From: Amphritea opalescens
GTDB taxonomy: Bacteria; Pseudomonadota; Gammaproteobacteria; Pseudomonadales; Balneatricaceae
NCBI RefSeq assembly: GCF_003957515.1
Contig: NZ_RQXW01000004.1
Location: 124,001 to 188,000 of the forward strand
Reading direction: 5' to 3'
Length of the DNA: 64,000 nt
Positions 18,390 through 25,602 of the stretch are shown one piece after another (the first letter of the stretch is position 1; each line of letters starts with the position of its first letter). The notes under the pieces are model-generated. The model saw only the letters and a list, made by a program, of their open reading frames with translations, ran no database searches and was not told where the DNA came from. Both the position numbers and the translations under genes were made by a program.

Positions 18390-20138
18390 ATGAAAGCATC
18401 TATGCCTATACCGACATCTGTAGCAAAAATAGCCACGCCACTGACCGTAGCGGTGATCGGCCTATTATTGAGTTTAACGGGTTGCTCTAGCCACCAGAGC
18501 AAAGTTGAAGAGCAGCTAGAAACACCGCTGCCAACCGTGGAATATCGACCCGGCGAACTCAATCGAGAGACCCTATACGATCTCATCGTGGCCGAGATCG
18601 CTGGACAGCGTAAAGCATTTGACCTGTCACTCGAGAACTATCTGCACCAATCACAGCTGACCAAAGATCCGGAAATTGCCCAGCGCGCCACCTACATCGC
18701 CCAATACTTGCAACGTCCAGATGAGTTGCTCGAGGCCGCTCGCCTATGGCAAATTGCCGAACCACAGAATCCGGAACCCTACCAAATCGCCGCCAGCCTG
18801 CTACTACATCAAGGCGATTTTGCAGCAGCACTGCCCCTATTACGACAAGCACTGAGTCAGTCCGATAAACAGACCCTCATGATCATCAGCGCCCAGGCAG
18901 AGCAGTTCAGCCCCGAAGAAGCCCGCGCCTACATTAGTCTCTTGGAAGAGCATGCCCAGCAAAATAGCAATGCAACCCTACTGACCACATTAGGCACCCT
19001 CTATGCTCAGCAGGGTAACAATGTTAAGGCCCTACAACGCTTTAATGCCGCCATTAGTGATGACCCTGAATACCTAGAAGCCGTTATTAAAAAAGCAGAA
19101 CTGCTACGCAGCCAAGGGGCCTTTAACCAAGCGATCACCGTGCTCGAACCGCACATGAACGCAGATCAACCCGACCAGCAAGTATTTACCCTCTATGTAC
19201 AGCTACTGTTTCAATCGAAACAGACCCAAAAAGCAGTACAACAAGCACTGCTGTTGGTAGAAACCTTCCCAGAGGAGCCCCAGTTAACCTTCTATACGGC
19301 GCTGCTCTTACTGGAAAATGATCAGGTGGCAAAAAGCCGCAACATCATGCAAACACTTCTTCAGCAGTATCCGGACAATACCACTCCGCATTACTATCTT
19401 GGTTTGATTGATCAACATGATGGCAATCGAGCAGCAGCCATCGACCACTTTATTCAGGTCAAAGACAACACCAATATCCTCTCGGCCTATCGACGCATTG
19501 CGTCGCTACTCGACCATCCCAGCGACCGCCCTCAACTGCAAACCATTTTGCAGGAGGCCCGCAACAACATGCCCGAAATTGATATTCCACTCTATGCGAT
19601 CGAAGCCGAATGGTTAAATCTGCATGACTTTAAGGATATCGCCCTCAGTGTCCTTGATGAAGCCTTGCAACAGCATAGCGACAATGTGAATTTACTCTAC
19701 AGCCGCGCCATGACGCTGCCACCACAGGATATCGACCTGATCGAGAAAGACCTGCGCGAAGTCTTAAAACAGGAACCGGATAACAGCATGGCGCTCAATG
19801 CACTAGGCTACACACTATCCTTATATACCGACCGTTTCGATGAAGCCTACGAACTCGTTAACAGCGCACTCGCTTTATCCCCGAACGACCCTTCGATTCT
19901 CGACAGTATGGGCTGGATTCTTCTCAAACAGGGCAAGCCCTACGCAGCAGTCGATTACTTACAGCAGGCTTACCAGCGCTTTCCTGATCCTGAAGTGAGC
20001 GCCCATCTGATTCAGGCTTACCATGCGGCCGGCGATCAAAAAACCGCTCTCGCGCTGTTAAAAAAAGAGCGACTCAAGCATCCGGGTAATGAGTTTTTGC
20101 AGGAAGCAGCAGAGTCAATTAACGCCCCTCAGGATTAA
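18390..20138 (+). CDS. TPR-repeat lipoprotein (PA4667-like)
   Basis: Predicted outer-membrane lipoprotein of 582 residues. The N-terminus has a hydrophobic signal ending in the lipobox LTGC (Cys at about residue 34). The rest is alpha-helical with many TPR-like pairs; clear ones include TLGTLYAQQGNNVKALQRFN and LNALGYTLSLYTDRFDEAYE followed by ILDSMGWILLKQGKPYAAVD. A homologous TPR gene sits between hemA and lolB in pseudomonads (PA4667). It may be a scaffold at the outer membrane; no catalytic motif is seen. Three bases separate it from lolB. A second in-frame ATG four codons in is an alternative start. Confidence 0.88.
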   Translation: MKASMPIPTSVAKIATPLTVAVIGLLLSLTGCSSHQSKVEEQLETPLPTVEYRPGELNRETLYDLIVAEIAGQRKAFDLSLENYLHQSQLTKDPEIAQRATYIAQYLQRPDELLEAARLWQIAEPQNPEPYQIAASLLLHQGDFAAALPLLRQALSQSDKQTLMIISAQAEQFSPEEARAYISLLEEHAQQNSNATLLTTLGTLYAQQGNNVKALQRFNAAISDDPEYLEAVIKKAELLRSQGAFNQAITVLEPHMNADQPDQQVFTLYVQLLFQSKQTQKAVQQALLLVETFPEEPQLTFYTALLLLENDQVAKSRNIMQTLLQQYPDNTTPHYYLGLIDQHDGNRAAAIDHFIQVKDNTNILSAYRRIASLLDHPSDRPQLQTILQEARNNMPEIDIPLYAIEAEWLNLHDFKDIALSVLDEALQQHSDNVNLLYSRAMTLPPQDIDLIEKDLREVLKQEPDNSMALNALGYTLSLYTDRFDEAYELVNSALALSPNDPSILDSMGWILLKQGKPYAAVDYLQQAYQRFPDPEVSAHLIQAYHAAGDQKTALALLKKERLKHPGNEFLQEAAESINAPQD

Positions 20139-20141
20139 ATC

Positions 20142-20735
20142 ATGCGCTTACGAATTCTGGTTGTAGCGGCGTTGATACTGCTATCAGGTTGTTCTGGCCT
20201 AACACCACAACCGACGACAACCCCTGAACGCCCGTGGAGTGAGCATTATCAGATGATGCAAGCGACAGATAGCTGGCAGCTCACCGGTAAAATAGGCATT
20301 CGCGCGCCAGCTGAAAGCCATAGTGCTAGCCTGTATTGGGAGCAATCGCCACAGCGTTACCAAATAGACCTAACCGGCCCGCTCGGCCAAGGTGGCGCAC
20401 GCATAGAAGGCGATGAGTTAGGCGTCAGCATCGACATTGCCGGCGAACAGCCTCTTTGGGCCCCTTCCGCCGAACAACTGATGGAAGACACCCTCGGCTG
20501 GCAGTTCCCTGTTCAGGATGTACGCTATTGGATATTAGGGATTCCCGCGCCTAGCAATCCCTTCGAACTCAGCTTAACCCAACAGCTTGCCGATGAAATC
20601 ATTCAGAACGGATGGAAAATCAAGTACTTGCGATATAATTATCAAACAGGCCATCCACTTCCTGAGAAGCTAACCATCAGCCGCGACGACCTACGACTGA
20701 CGATTATTGCGAAAGAGTGGCAAATACCACACTAA
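20142..20735 (+). CDS. lolB: Outer-membrane lipoprotein receptor LolB
   Basis: LolB receives lipoproteins from LolA in the periplasm and inserts them into the outer membrane. It is 197 residues with its own signal peptide and lipobox LSGC (Cys at about residue 17). Family features follow: WQLTGKIGIRAP, LYWEQSPQRYQIDLTGPLGQ and YWILGIPAP. The neighbours hemA (divergent) and prs (downstream) are canonical, but ispE, which usually follows lolB directly, is absent; the next feature is tRNA-Gln, 96 bases away. Confidence 0.94.
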   Translation: MRLRILVVAALILLSGCSGLTPQPTTTPERPWSEHYQMMQATDSWQLTGKIGIRAPAESHSASLYWEQSPQRYQIDLTGPLGQGGARIEGDELGVSIDIAGEQPLWAPSAEQLMEDTLGWQFPVQDVRYWILGIPAPSNPFELSLTQQLADEIIQNGWKIKYLRYNYQTGHPLPEKLTISRDDLRLTIIAKEWQIPH

Positions 20736-20761
20736 AATCAGCCCTTTTCAATGCCATTCAT

Positions 20762-20790
20762 TTGACTTTGGCTCAAGCATCTAGGAAAAT
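20762..20790 (+). promoter_or_regulatory. Candidate promoter of tRNA-Gln/prs
   Basis: TTGACT (20762-20767), 17-base spacer, GAAAAT (20785-20790), followed by a GC-rich stretch (ACGCGCC) typical of stringently controlled stable-RNA promoters. It lies about 40 bases before the tRNA. Confidence 0.5.
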
Positions 20791-20831
20791 ACGCGCCTCG
20801 TTTACGGGCCAGATCCGTGAATCAGAATTAC

Positions 20832-20906
20832 TGGGGTATCGCCAAGCGGTAAGGCAACGGGTTTTGATCTCGTCATGCGGAGGTTCGAATCCTCCTACCC
20901 CAGCCA
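20832..20906 (+). tRNA. tRNA-Gln (anticodon TTG), copy 1
   Basis: 75 bases including an encoded CCA. Acceptor stem TGGGGTA pairs with TACCCCA; D-loop GCCAAGCGGTAAGGC; anticodon stem ACGGG/CTCGT around loop TTTTGAT (anticodon TTG); T-arm GGAGGTTCGAATCCTCC. Placement just before prs is conserved in gammaproteobacteria. Two further copies with the same sequence lie at 24747 and 25019. Confidence 0.97.
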
Positions 20907-21067
20907 CATTTAAGTCTGAGCGTTTATGTTATAGCTTCGATTTTAAAGAACTTGGCCGGGAAGCGGCTCCTGAGCCTTTATTTTGAGGTTTAAATAGAGT
21001 GCAAGCCCCGCCAAATAAGATGAACGAATCTCAATTAAACGACTGCAGATCCGAGAAGGTAGACACC

Positions 21068-22009
21068 GTGCCTAAAATGATGGTCTTCACTGGCAATGCA
21101 AACCGCCAGCTGGCTGAAAAAGTTGTAGAACGCCTCGATATTCCAATGGGCGAAGCCACCGTAACGAAATTTAGCGATGGCGAAATCAGCGTTGAGATTC
21201 ATGCGAACGCCCGGGGTAAAGACGTATTTATCGTCCAATCTACCTGTGCGCCGACCAATGACAACCTGATGGAACTGATCGTCATGGCTGACGCATTGCG
21301 TCGCGGCTCTGCGAGCCGGATCACCGCGGTTATTCCTTATTATGGTTATGCTCGCCAAGATCGCCGTCCTCGCTCTGCCCGTGTTGCTATCAGCGCTAAA
21401 GTAGTCGCTGACATGCTAGCCGGTGTGGGTATTGACCGAGTATTGACCGTCGATCTACACGCCGATCAAATCCAGGGCTTCTTTGACGTCCCTGTTGATA
21501 ACGTCTACGGCTCCCCTGTCTTGCTAGATGAGATTGCACGTCAGTGCTACGACAACCCGATTGTCGTCTCTCCTGATGTAGGCGGTGTGGTTCGTGCGCG
21601 TGCAGTTGCTAAGCAACTCGGTTGCGATCTAGCCATTATCGATAAGCGTCGTGAGAAAGCCAACGAAGCACAGGTGATGAACCTGATCGGTGACGTTAAA
21701 GGCCGTACCTGCATCCTGGTTGATGACATGTGTGATACTGCTGGCACGCTGTGTAAAGCTGCCGCCGCACTGAAAGCCAATGGCGCGGACAAGGTTGTAG
21801 CTTATGCTACCCATGCCGTTCTATCGGGCGCTGCGATCAGCAACATCACCGGTTCCGATCTTGACGAACTGGTTGTGACTGACACCATACCGCTGAGCGA
21901 AGCCGCGCAGCAATGCAGCCAAATCCGCCAGCTTACATTGGCGCCTATGTTGGCCGAAGCGGTACGTCGCGTCTGCAACGAAGAATCTATTAGCGCAATG
22001 TTCCGTTAA
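21068..22009 (+). CDS. prs: Ribose-phosphate pyrophosphokinase
   Basis: Makes PRPP from ribose-5-phosphate and ATP for nucleotide, His, Trp and NAD synthesis. I chose the GTG at 21068 (protein start [12 protein letters not shown]) because AGAAGG precedes it at the right distance and it aligns with the family start, giving 313 residues; the frame extends 23 codons further up without family similarity. Key motifs are [18 protein letters not shown] (metal/ATP site), a catalytic flexible-loop region and the PRPP loop [13 protein letters not shown] terminator follows at 22081. Confidence 0.96.
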   Translation: MPKMMVFTGNANRQLAEKVVERLDIPMGEATVTKFSDGEISVEIHANARGKDVFIVQSTCAPTNDNLMELIVMADALRRGSASRITAVIPYYGYARQDRRPRSARVAISAKVVADMLAGVGIDRVLTVDLHADQIQGFFDVPVDNVYGSPVLLDEIARQCYDNPIVVSPDVGGVVRARAVAKQLGCDLAIIDKRREKANEAQVMNLIGDVKGRTCILVDDMCDTAGTLCKAAAALKANGADKVVAYATHAVLSGAAISNITGSDLDELVVTDTIPLSEAAQQCSQIRQLTLAPMLAEAVRRVCNEESISAMFR

Positions 22010-22080
22010 GCCCACGAGCTTAACGGTAGCTGATAAACATCCCTCAGGGGAAAACGCGCCCATTACGGGCTTACTGAAAT

Positions 22081-22124
22081 AACTGCAAAGACCTGGTCGC
22101 AAGGTGTTTGCAGTTTTGTTTTTA
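22081..22124 (+). terminator. Intrinsic terminator after prs
   Basis: AACTGCAAA (22081-22089) pairs with TTTGCAGTT (22107-22115), with an inner ACCT/AGGT extension, followed by TTTTGTTTTT. It ends only about 15 bases before the rplY start, so it may act as a partial terminator or regulate rplY. Confidence 0.8.
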
Positions 22125-22138
22125 TTGAAGGTATCAAA

Positions 22139-22738
22139 ATGACCGATTTCGTATTGAATGCACAGCCTCGTACTGACGAAGGGAAAGGTGCGAGCCGCCG
22201 CCTACGTCATGCTGGTTTTGTTCCTGCTGTTGTTTACGGCGGAGACAAACGTAAAAAGCCTGTGTCTATCTCTCTGGAAAACCGCGTACTGGTTAAACAG
22301 CTTGAAGATCAAAGCTTCTTCTCTTCTATCCTGACACTGAACCTGGAAGGCAAAGAAGAGCAAGTTATCGTTAAAGATATGCAGCGCCACCCAGCGAAAG
22401 ATTCAGTTATGCACATCGATTTCCAACGCGTGACTAAGTCTACGCCTATCGAAATCATCGTGCCGCTGAACTTCGTTAACTTTAACCAGTCTCCAGCGGG
22501 TAAAGCATCAGGTAAATTCACCATCCAGCAGAACACTACTAAAGTTCGCTGCTTGGCTGAAGATCTGCCAGAAGCTCTGGAAGTTGACCTGTCAGGCGTT
22601 GATATGGATCAGGTTATTCACCTGTCTAGCGTATCTCTGCCTAAAGGTGTTGAGATTGTACAATTGCGTCGCGGTTCTGATCGTGACCAAGGTATTGCTC
22701 AGGCTTACGCTCCACGCGCAGCTAAAGCAGGCGCTTAA
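22139..22738 (+). CDS. rplY: 50S ribosomal protein L25 (Ctc form)
   Basis: Binds 5S rRNA. At 199 residues it is the long TL5/CTC type with a second beta domain, rather than the 94-residue E. coli form. The N-terminal domain starts TDFVLNAQPRTDEGKGASRR and includes GFVPAVVYGG; the C-terminal domain includes VDLSGVDMDQVIHLSSVSLP. Standard position between prs and pth. GAAGG at 22127-22131 is the ribosome site. Confidence 0.95.
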   Translation: MTDFVLNAQPRTDEGKGASRRLRHAGFVPAVVYGGDKRKKPVSISLENRVLVKQLEDQSFFSSILTLNLEGKEEQVIVKDMQRHPAKDSVMHIDFQRVTKSTPIEIIVPLNFVNFNQSPAGKASGKFTIQQNTTKVRCLAEDLPEALEVDLSGVDMDQVIHLSSVSLPKGVEIVQLRRGSDRDQGIAQAYAPRAAKAGA

Positions 22739-22760
22739 TAGCTGAACCACAGGCTCCGGT

Positions 22761-23354
22761 ATGCAAGACCAGATACAACTGATCGTAGGCTTGGGAAATC
22801 CAGGCCAAAAATATGACCAGACCCGTCACAACGCCGGAGCCGACTTCGTTGGGCAGCTTGCTGCCCAGCATCTTATCCAGCTCAAGCCAGATTCAAAGTT
22901 TCATGGCCTGTATGGAAAGATCAACCTGAATGGCAAAGCTGTTCATCTGTTGATCCCAACAACCTTTATGAATCTCAGTGGCCAGGCAGTTGCCTCACTG
23001 GCTAACTTTTATAAGATTCCTGCTGAAAATATTCTTGTCGCTCACGATGAACTCGACCTTCCCCCGGGCATTGCTCGCTTTAAACTAGGCGGCGGTCACG
23101 GTGGACATAACGGTTTACGCGACATTATCAGCAAGCTAGGCAACAACAAGAATTTTTATCGCCTGCGCATCGGCATCGGACATCCGGGCAGCGCGGGCGA
23201 AGTTATTGGTTTCGTCCTCAAAAAAGCGCCCGCCTCTGAATTCAGTATGACGGAAGCCGCTTGCGATGAAGCCTTGCGAGTGTTGGAACAAGCCGCTAGC
23301 GGCGACTGGCACAAAGCAATGAACACTTTACACTCCTTTAAGCCGAACAACTGA
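22761..23354 (+). CDS. pth: Peptidyl-tRNA hydrolase
   Basis: Releases peptides from prematurely dropped peptidyl-tRNA. 197 residues. The active-site residues are present: Asn and His in [20 protein letters not shown], Asp in [11 protein letters not shown], and the substrate-positioning Asn in [12 protein letters not shown]. The gap from rplY is 22 bases and the gap to ychF is 16, so the three genes are probably cotranscribed. Confidence 0.96.
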   Translation: MQDQIQLIVGLGNPGQKYDQTRHNAGADFVGQLAAQHLIQLKPDSKFHGLYGKINLNGKAVHLLIPTTFMNLSGQAVASLANFYKIPAENILVAHDELDLPPGIARFKLGGGHGGHNGLRDIISKLGNNKNFYRLRIGIGHPGSAGEVIGFVLKKAPASEFSMTEAACDEALRVLEQAASGDWHKAMNTLHSFKPNN

Positions 23355-23370
23355 CGACAGGATCATAGCC

Positions 23371-24462
23371 ATGGGTTTCAAATGCGGCATCGTTGGCTTG
23401 CCAAACGTAGGCAAATCTACTCTGTTTAACGCCCTGACCAAAGCAGGTATTGGTGCAGAAAACTTTCCCTTCTGTACGATTGAGCCCAATGCAGGCGTTG
23501 TACCTATGCCAGATCCCCGTCTGGATGCACTCGAAGCCATCGTCGATCCTGAACGCGTACTCCCCACCACGATGGAGTTTGTCGATATTGCCGGCCTCGT
23601 CGCAGGCGCATCAAAGGGCGAAGGCCTGGGCAACAAGTTCCTCGCGAACATCCGCGAAACCGACGCCATCGCCCATGTTGTTCGTTGCTTCGAAGATGAA
23701 AACGTCATCCACGTTGCGAATAAGATCGATCCTATTGATGATATCGAGATTATTAACACTGAATTAGCGCTGGCTGACCTTGAATCGGTTGAAAAACAGC
23801 TCAATAAAGTGATGCGCATCGCTAAAAGCGGCGACAAAGACGCACTGAAATCAAAAGTCATTTTGGAAAAAGTGCTCGCCCAACTGGAACAGGGGAAACC
23901 CGTTCGCGCACTCGAGCTAAACGATGAAGAACATGCAGAGATCCATCAGTTCCATCTGCTGACCATCAAACCGACCATGTATATCGCCAACGTGGCGGAA
24001 GACGGCTTCGAAAATAACCCTCATTTAGACAAAGTGATCGCTTTGGCTGAAGAGGAAGGCGCCGCCGTGGTTGTTATTTGCAACAAGATGGAAGCGGAAA
24101 TCTCTGAACTAGAAGATGAAGAGAAACTCGAATTCTTGCAAGAGATGGGCATGGAAGAACCGGGCCTTGATCGGGTGATCCGTGCAGGCTACTCCCTATT
24201 AGGCCTACACACCTACTTCACCGCGGGTGTTAAAGAAGTCCGTGCCTGGACCGTCAAAGAGGGAGCTACCGCCCCTGAAGGCGCCGGTGTTATCCACACG
24301 GATTTCCAAAAAGGCTTTATTCGCGCAGAAGTGATCGCCTATGAAGATTTCATTCAGTATAAAGGCGAAGCCGGCGCAAAAGATGCTGGCAAATGGCGTC
24401 TAGAAGGTAAAGATTACATCCTGAAAGATGGCGATGTTGTTCACTTCCGTTTTAACGTTTAA
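23371..24462 (+). CDS. ychF: Redox-regulated ATPase YchF (OBG family)
   Basis: Obg-family P-loop protein of 363 residues that prefers ATP over GTP and binds ribosomes. G1 is [16 protein letters not shown]3 is [16 protein letters not shown], and the NxxE motif that replaces NKxD and explains the ATP preference is NVAE (in [10 protein letters not shown]). The C-terminal TGS domain ends with the family tail [15 protein letters not shown]. Last gene of the rplY-pth-ychF group, with a strong terminator about 50 bases downstream. Confidence 0.96.
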   Translation: MGFKCGIVGLPNVGKSTLFNALTKAGIGAENFPFCTIEPNAGVVPMPDPRLDALEAIVDPERVLPTTMEFVDIAGLVAGASKGEGLGNKFLANIRETDAIAHVVRCFEDENVIHVANKIDPIDDIEIINTELALADLESVEKQLNKVMRIAKSGDKDALKSKVILEKVLAQLEQGKPVRALELNDEEHAEIHQFHLLTIKPTMYIANVAEDGFENNPHLDKVIALAEEEGAAVVVICNKMEAEISELEDEEKLEFLQEMGMEEPGLDRVIRAGYSLLGLHTYFTAGVKEVRAWTVKEGATAPEGAGVIHTDFQKGFIRAEVIAYEDFIQYKGEAGAKDAGKWRLEGKDYILKDGDVVHFRFNV

Positions 24463-24511
24463 ACCGGTATACAGGCGAATCAACCGTATTATTTGATGTA
24501 AATTACAGTAC

Positions 24512-24554
24512 AAAAAATAGCCATTCTGGAGTCATTCAGCATGGCTATTTTTTT
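24512..24554 (+). terminator. Intrinsic terminator after ychF
   Basis: AAAAAATAGCCAT (24512-24524) pairs with ATGGCTATTTTTT (24541-24553) and runs into a seven-base T-tract. It separates the protein operon from the tRNA cluster. Confidence 0.88.
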
Positions 24555-24600
24555 ACCTCGCACACACGAGATAAATTAACGGTTTTTTCCCGCTAATCAG

Positions 24601-24629
24601 TTGACATGATTACCAAAAAAGAGAATAAT
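24601..24629 (+). promoter_or_regulatory. Strong sigma-70 promoter of tRNA cluster
   Basis: TTGACA (perfect -35, 24601-24606), 17-base spacer, AATAAT (24624-24629), then a GC-rich discriminator TCGCGGCC, a pattern typical of tRNA and rRNA promoters under stringent control. The tRNA-Met starts 23 bases after the -10 box. Confidence 0.75.
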
Positions 24630-24651
24630 TCGCGGCCTTGATAAGTGCTAA

Positions 24652-24728
24652 GGCAATATAGCTCAGCTGGTTAGAGCATCGCATTCATAATGCGAGGGTC
24701 GCAGGTTCGAGTCCCGCTATTGCCACCA
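24652..24728 (+). tRNA. tRNA-Met (anticodon CAT), copy 1
   Basis: 77 bases with encoded CCA. Acceptor GGCAATA/TATTGCC; D-arm GCTCAGCTGGTTAGAGC; anticodon stem TCGCA/TGCGA with loop TTCATAA; T-arm GCAGGTTCGAGTCCCGC with one weak pair. Body and acceptor look like elongator tRNA-Met. A CAT anticodon also occurs in tRNA-Ile2 (lysidine-modified), which cannot be fully excluded by eye. Confidence 0.9.
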
Positions 24729-24746
24729 TTCACTTTTCAACATTGC

Positions 24747-24821
24747 TGGGGTATCGCCAAGCGGTAAGGCAACGGGTTTTGATCTCGTCATGCGGAGGTT
24801 CGAATCCTCCTACCCCAGCCA
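24747..24821 (+). tRNA. tRNA-Gln (anticodon TTG), copy 2
   Basis: Same 75-base sequence as the copy at 20832, 18 bases after tRNA-Met and so probably in the same transcript. Confidence 0.97.
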
Positions 24822-24934
24822 ACTTCTTAACCTATCTATTAGGATTAAGTAGAGATTGGTAATTATTGGGATTTCATCCAAATAGTTACCCATCATATTT
24901 ATATGACGGTTATTAAACCCACTGTTATATAGAT

Positions 24935-25011
24935 GGCAATATAGCTCAGCTGGTTAGAGCATCGCATTCATAATGCGAGGGTCGCAGGTTCGAGTCCCGC
25001 TATTGCCACCA
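24935..25011 (+). tRNA. tRNA-Met (anticodon CAT), copy 2
   Basis: Same 77-base sequence as the copy at 24652. The Met-Gln pair is duplicated as a unit, separated from the first pair by 113 bases of AT-rich spacer without clear terminator or promoter. Confidence 0.92.
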
Positions 25012-25018
25012 TCTTTGC

Positions 25019-25093
25019 TGGGGTATCGCCAAGCGGTAAGGCAACGGGTTTTGATCTCGTCATGCGGAGGTTCGAATCCTCCTACCCCAGCCA
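25019..25093 (+). tRNA. tRNA-Gln (anticodon TTG), copy 3
   Basis: Same sequence as the other two copies, only 7 bases after tRNA-Met. Its 3' end (TCCTACCCCAGCCATTTCTT) is repeated downstream in the tandem repeat that begins here. Confidence 0.97.
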
Positions 25094-25409
25094 TTTCTTT
25101 TCCCTCTGCAATACTCAAATATAACGCCTAACTTTCAGTTTGCACAAGAACCTTTAGGTTCGACTAATTGCGAAGCAATTTGAGACGAGCGACAGCGAAG
25201 CCCGCAGCGGACTTATCGTCATCAGACGATAAGGATCAATCATCCTACCCCAGCCATTTCTTACTTCACCACTCTGCTCAAAAAATACTCTCACGTCCAA
25301 TACCCATCGAGAACCTCAAGGTTCGACAAATGTTACAACCATTTGAGATGCGCTCAGCGAAGCCCGCAGATAACTTACCGTCTATAGAGGATAAAGAAAA
25401 ATCCTCCTA
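25080..25409 (+). repeat. Decaying ~162-bp tandem repeat carrying tRNA-Gln 3' ends
   Basis: The tRNA-Gln end TCCTACCCCAGCCATTTCTT at 25080 recurs as the same string at 25243, and in decayed form as TCCTAGCTCAAC at 25405, giving spacings of 163 and 162. Between them the unit body is also repeated: 25148-25242 and 25311-25404 share GAACCT-AGGTTCGAC, ATTTGAGA, CAGCGAAGCCCGCAG and GATAA blocks in the same order. Unit 1 contains a perfect TTATCGTC-ATCA-GACGATAA hairpin (25213-25232), partly lost in unit 2. These look like repeated insertions or duplications at the tRNA-Gln 3' end, now decaying. The 190 bases from 25410 to 25602 hold no recognisable feature beyond the leader of the next gene. Confidence 0.75.
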
Positions 25410-25602
25410 GCTCAACATAAAGCAGATATCCCAAGCGATAAACAAGTTATGTTTTCTTGATGTGCGAACGGCGAGCAACGGCTCATCACCCGCTTTATGA
25501 TGTCATACAAGTACAACCGCTTTTTACAGCATTGCCCACTGACAGAATGGTTCAAAGGAGATACACTCAAGGACTAGGGAGTTTTAACCGCAGAAGAATA
25601 CA

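Noticed and set aside
20717-20986. 89-codon frame between lolB and prs
   Set aside because: It runs straight through the tRNA-Gln gene and overlaps the lolB end.
24652-24728. tRNA-Ile2 (CAT anticodon)
   Set aside because: Body and acceptor resemble elongator tRNA-Met more than tRNA-Ile2, though this needs a covariance model to be certain.
25148-25409. CRISPR array
   Set aside because: Only two diverged ~100-bp units with 162-bp period and no short identical repeats with unique spacers.
25168-25410. 80-codon frame across the tandem repeat
   Set aside because: It starts with TTG without a ribosome site and its internal repetition comes from the DNA repeat, not from protein selection.
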